Assembly (NCBI GenBank): GCA_031421855.1
Contig: JANOPN010000115.1
Location: forward strand, 1 to 32,855
Source of the DNA: JAAFHN01 sp031421855
GTDB taxonomy: Bacteria; Pseudomonadota; Gammaproteobacteria; Burkholderiales; Burkholderiaceae_C
Direction of reading: 5' to 3'
DNA: 32,855 bases
Of the stretch, positions 31,362 to 32,855 are shown one piece after another (position 1 is the stretch's first letter; each line of letters opens with the position of its first letter). Made by a program: the position numbers and the translations under genes. A model generated the notes under the pieces. The model saw nothing but the letters and a program-made list of their open reading frames with translations. It was not told the DNA's origin and ran no database searches.

Positions 31362-31394
31362 GGGCTCTCTGCGCCCTCAGCGCCTCTGCGTTGA
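31362..31394 (+). repeat. CTCTGCG/CGCAGAGG-type dispersed intergenic repeat
   Basis: The stretch reads GGGCTCTCTGCGCC, then CTCAGCGCCTCTGCGTTGA. From memory, sequences built from CTCTGCG and GCCTCTGCG words recur in intergenic DNA of many unrelated bacteria; no function is known to me. Single copy here. Confidence 0.4.
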
Positions 31395-31546
31395 ATGCCT
31401 CCACCACGCAACCAGCACCTGCCAATCTGCGAGCGGCTGGTGTTGCCCTGGATTGCCGCCTTCGCGCATATGCGCTAACTTAAAAGTGACTTTCTGTTCG
31501 AATTCGTGGATACTGCGATTACTCAAACCATTTGTGAGATCGACCC

Positions 31547-32671
31547 ATGGATGCTCAGCCGCTTTCAAGTGATGGATTTGACGACTTGTCGTTGAGGGAG
31601 GATTGGGCCATTGTCGAGAGCATGCTTCCTCAGGGCTGGCAGGACAAAGCCCGCGAGTTGAAAGCCATGCGCCGCAGCCGTGCTTTGGCCAACCCGGCAA
31701 CCTTGTTGCGCGTGATGCTCATTCACCTCGCCCAGGGCTGTGGCCTTCGCGAAACTGCCGTTCAGGCCCGGCTCGCTGGCTTGGCCTGCATGAGTGATGT
31801 GGCCGTGCTCAAGCGATTGCGCGCCTGTGGTGACTGGTTTGGCTGGATGTCTCAGGGCGTGCGCCAGCGCTTTCCTGCATCGGCCTGCGCGTGGCCACTC
31901 AGAGACGGCAAGCCCAGACGCATGCGCGTGGTGGACGGCAGCACGGTCAGCGAGCCTGGGCCAACCGGCTCCAAGTGGCGGCTGCACTACGCCATCGGGC
32001 TGCCGGATTTGCGCTGCGACGAGGTCATCGTCAGCACCACGCGTGTGGGCGAGACGCTCAAGGTCTTTGATGTTCAACCCGGCGACATCCTCATGGCGGA
32101 TCGCTGCTATGCCAATCCTGCGGGTGTCGCGCACGTCATTGATTGCTCGGGCGATGTGATAGTACGCACCAATTTGGTGACGCTGCCGCTGTACGACCTA
32201 ACCAATCAGCGCCAGTGCGTGCTGAGTTTGCTGAGGCAGTTGGGGGCTGGAGCCAGCGGAAGTTGGCCGGTGCGCGTGAAGTTCGGCAAGCGATTTTTGA
32301 GCGGCCGACTGGTTGCAGTCAAGAAAAGCGAGGCCTCGGCCGAGTTGGGACGAAAGCGGGTTGCGCGCGAGAGCCAGCGCTCGGGGTGCGCCATACAACC
32401 CCAAACGCTGGAGGCTGCGGGCTATGTGTTCATCTTCACCACACTGGGTGATGAGGTGAGCACGCAAACGGTGCTGGAGCTGTATCGGGGTCGGTGGCAG
32501 ATAGAGCTCAACTTCAAGCGACTGAAGTCTTTGGTGGGGCTGGGTCACCTAAAAAAACATGATGCCGTGGCCGCCAAGGCTTGGCTCCAAGGTAAGTTGC
32601 TGGTGGCCTTCTTAACCGACGCTTTGTTGCTCCACGCGGAGCTTGTTTCCCCCTGGGGGCACGACAAATGA
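31547..32671 (+). CDS. IS4-family transposase, C-terminus frameshifted
   Basis: The 374-residue open frame is a DDE transposase: first Asp in RVVDGSTVSEPG (about 130), second in ILMADRCYAN (about 185), and the IS4 YREK signature Y-x2-R-x3-E-x6-K in ELYRGRWQIELNFKRLK (Glu about 320), with LVGLGHLKKHD after it. The N-terminal part (DWAIVESMLPQGWQDKARELKAMRRSRALANPATLLRVMLIHLAQG) is the usual DNA-binding region. The frame ends at TGA after VSPWGHDK, but the +1 frame carries on with LWRETCLMLELLRRATMRRL...AWQEVAHELSEAPRK to the window edge, the normal IS4 tail. A one-base indel in CCCCC (32649-32653) or GGGGG (32655-32659) explains this. Catalytic residues are all before the shift. Confidence 0.9.
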   Translation: MDAQPLSSDGFDDLSLREDWAIVESMLPQGWQDKARELKAMRRSRALANPATLLRVMLIHLAQGCGLRETAVQARLAGLACMSDVAVLKRLRACGDWFGWMSQGVRQRFPASACAWPLRDGKPRRMRVVDGSTVSEPGPTGSKWRLHYAIGLPDLRCDEVIVSTTRVGETLKVFDVQPGDILMADRCYANPAGVAHVIDCSGDVIVRTNLVTLPLYDLTNQRQCVLSLLRQLGAGASGSWPVRVKFGKRFLSGRLVAVKKSEASAELGRKRVARESQRSGCAIQPQTLEAAGYVFIFTTLGDEVSTQTVLELYRGRWQIELNFKRLKSLVGLGHLKKHDAVAAKAWLQGKLLVAFLTDALLLHAELVSPWGHDK

Positions 32672-32855
32672 TGTGCAGCCGAGCGCGGAGAGCTCGCAGC
32701 CGAGAGACCCAGTCCCACGCGAGCGTTGTTTGTGGCGCGAAACATGTCTGATGCTGGAGTTGTTACGCCGCGCAACGATGAGGCGACTGTCGCTGAGCCA
32801 AGCATTGGCGGCATGGCAGGAGGTCGCGCACGAACTGTCTGAAGCACCTCGAAAG
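31547..32855 (+). mobile_element. IS4-family insertion sequence, right end outside window
   Basis: Defined by the transposase gene and its frameshifted continuation, which is open to the last base. The left terminal inverted repeat must lie within 31395-31546 but I could not fix it; the right end is not in the window. Confidence 0.7.

Larger units (their letters stand above)
31191..31546. other. Intergenic repeat debris between intron remnant and IS4 element
   Basis: These 356 bp hold no supportable gene. They contain copy B of the 33-bp direct repeat (31289-31321), a minus-strand CCCT-GAAG-AGGG hairpin followed by T-runs (about 31338-31365, weak terminator-like), a CTCTGCG-type repeat (31362-31394), and the upstream flank of the transposase gene. 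An ACCAGC/GCTGGT inverted pair near 31410-31440 may belong to the left end of the insertion sequence; the exact IS terminus is not evident. Confidence 0.5.

Noticed and set aside
1..32855. tRNA, rRNA, riboswitch or CRISPR features
   Set aside because: I looked for tRNA T-loop and CCA-type ends, rRNA and riboswitch cores on both strands and saw none I could support.

Overview
The window looks like chromosome of a betaproteobacterium, probably Burkholderiales and perhaps Comamonadaceae. I infer this from gene order and protein style: ppc divergent from hemC-hemD-hemX-hemY, hemY convergent with rne, and rne divergent from rluC. No marker gene fixes the genus. The right end carries mobile-element debris.

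Region 1 (1-16983, all minus strand) is one tightly packed polysaccharide operon, read from right to left. The order is a SAM methyltransferase, a DegT-family sugar aminotransferase, a two-gene thiamine-diphosphate E1-like alpha/beta pair, an initiating undecaprenyl-phosphate sugar transferase, a long multi-SLBB Wza-type export protein, a Wzz-like co-polymerase without kinase domain, a Wzx-type flippase, a hexapeptide acetyltransferase, a Wzy-type polymerase, a GT4 glycosyltransferase, and then wbpA-wbpB-wbpD-wbpE homologues (wbpE is cut by the window edge). The last four genes are the known route from UDP-GlcNAc to UDP-2,3-diacetamido-2,3-dideoxy-glucuronic acid. The cluster therefore makes a Wzx/Wzy-dependent O-antigen or exopolysaccharide containing a diacetamido uronic acid. 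The E1-like pair has no E2/E3 partner here and is the most unusual component.

Region 2 (17088-24224) is core metabolism: phosphoenolpyruvate carboxylase on the minus strand, then divergent hemC, hemD, hemX and hemY on the plus strand, ending at a strong palindromic terminator (24247-24273) shared with the convergent rne.

Region 3 (24292-29217) is the RNase E / RluC pair, read divergently from a 645-bp intergenic region that probably holds the rne leader. The rne frame is intact except for one in-frame TAG at codon 337, where the family has Leu. It falls between the two catalytic aspartates. At least six neighbours end in TAG, so the codon is not reassigned.

Region 4 (29218-32855) is accessory and decayed: an orphan secreted protein, a 70-codon apaH stump abutting the 3' end of an antisense, 5'-truncated group II intron, two diverged copies of a 33-bp direct repeat bracketing that segment, a short CTCTGCG-type intergenic repeat, and an IS4-family transposase gene whose C-terminus is in a shifted frame and runs off the window.
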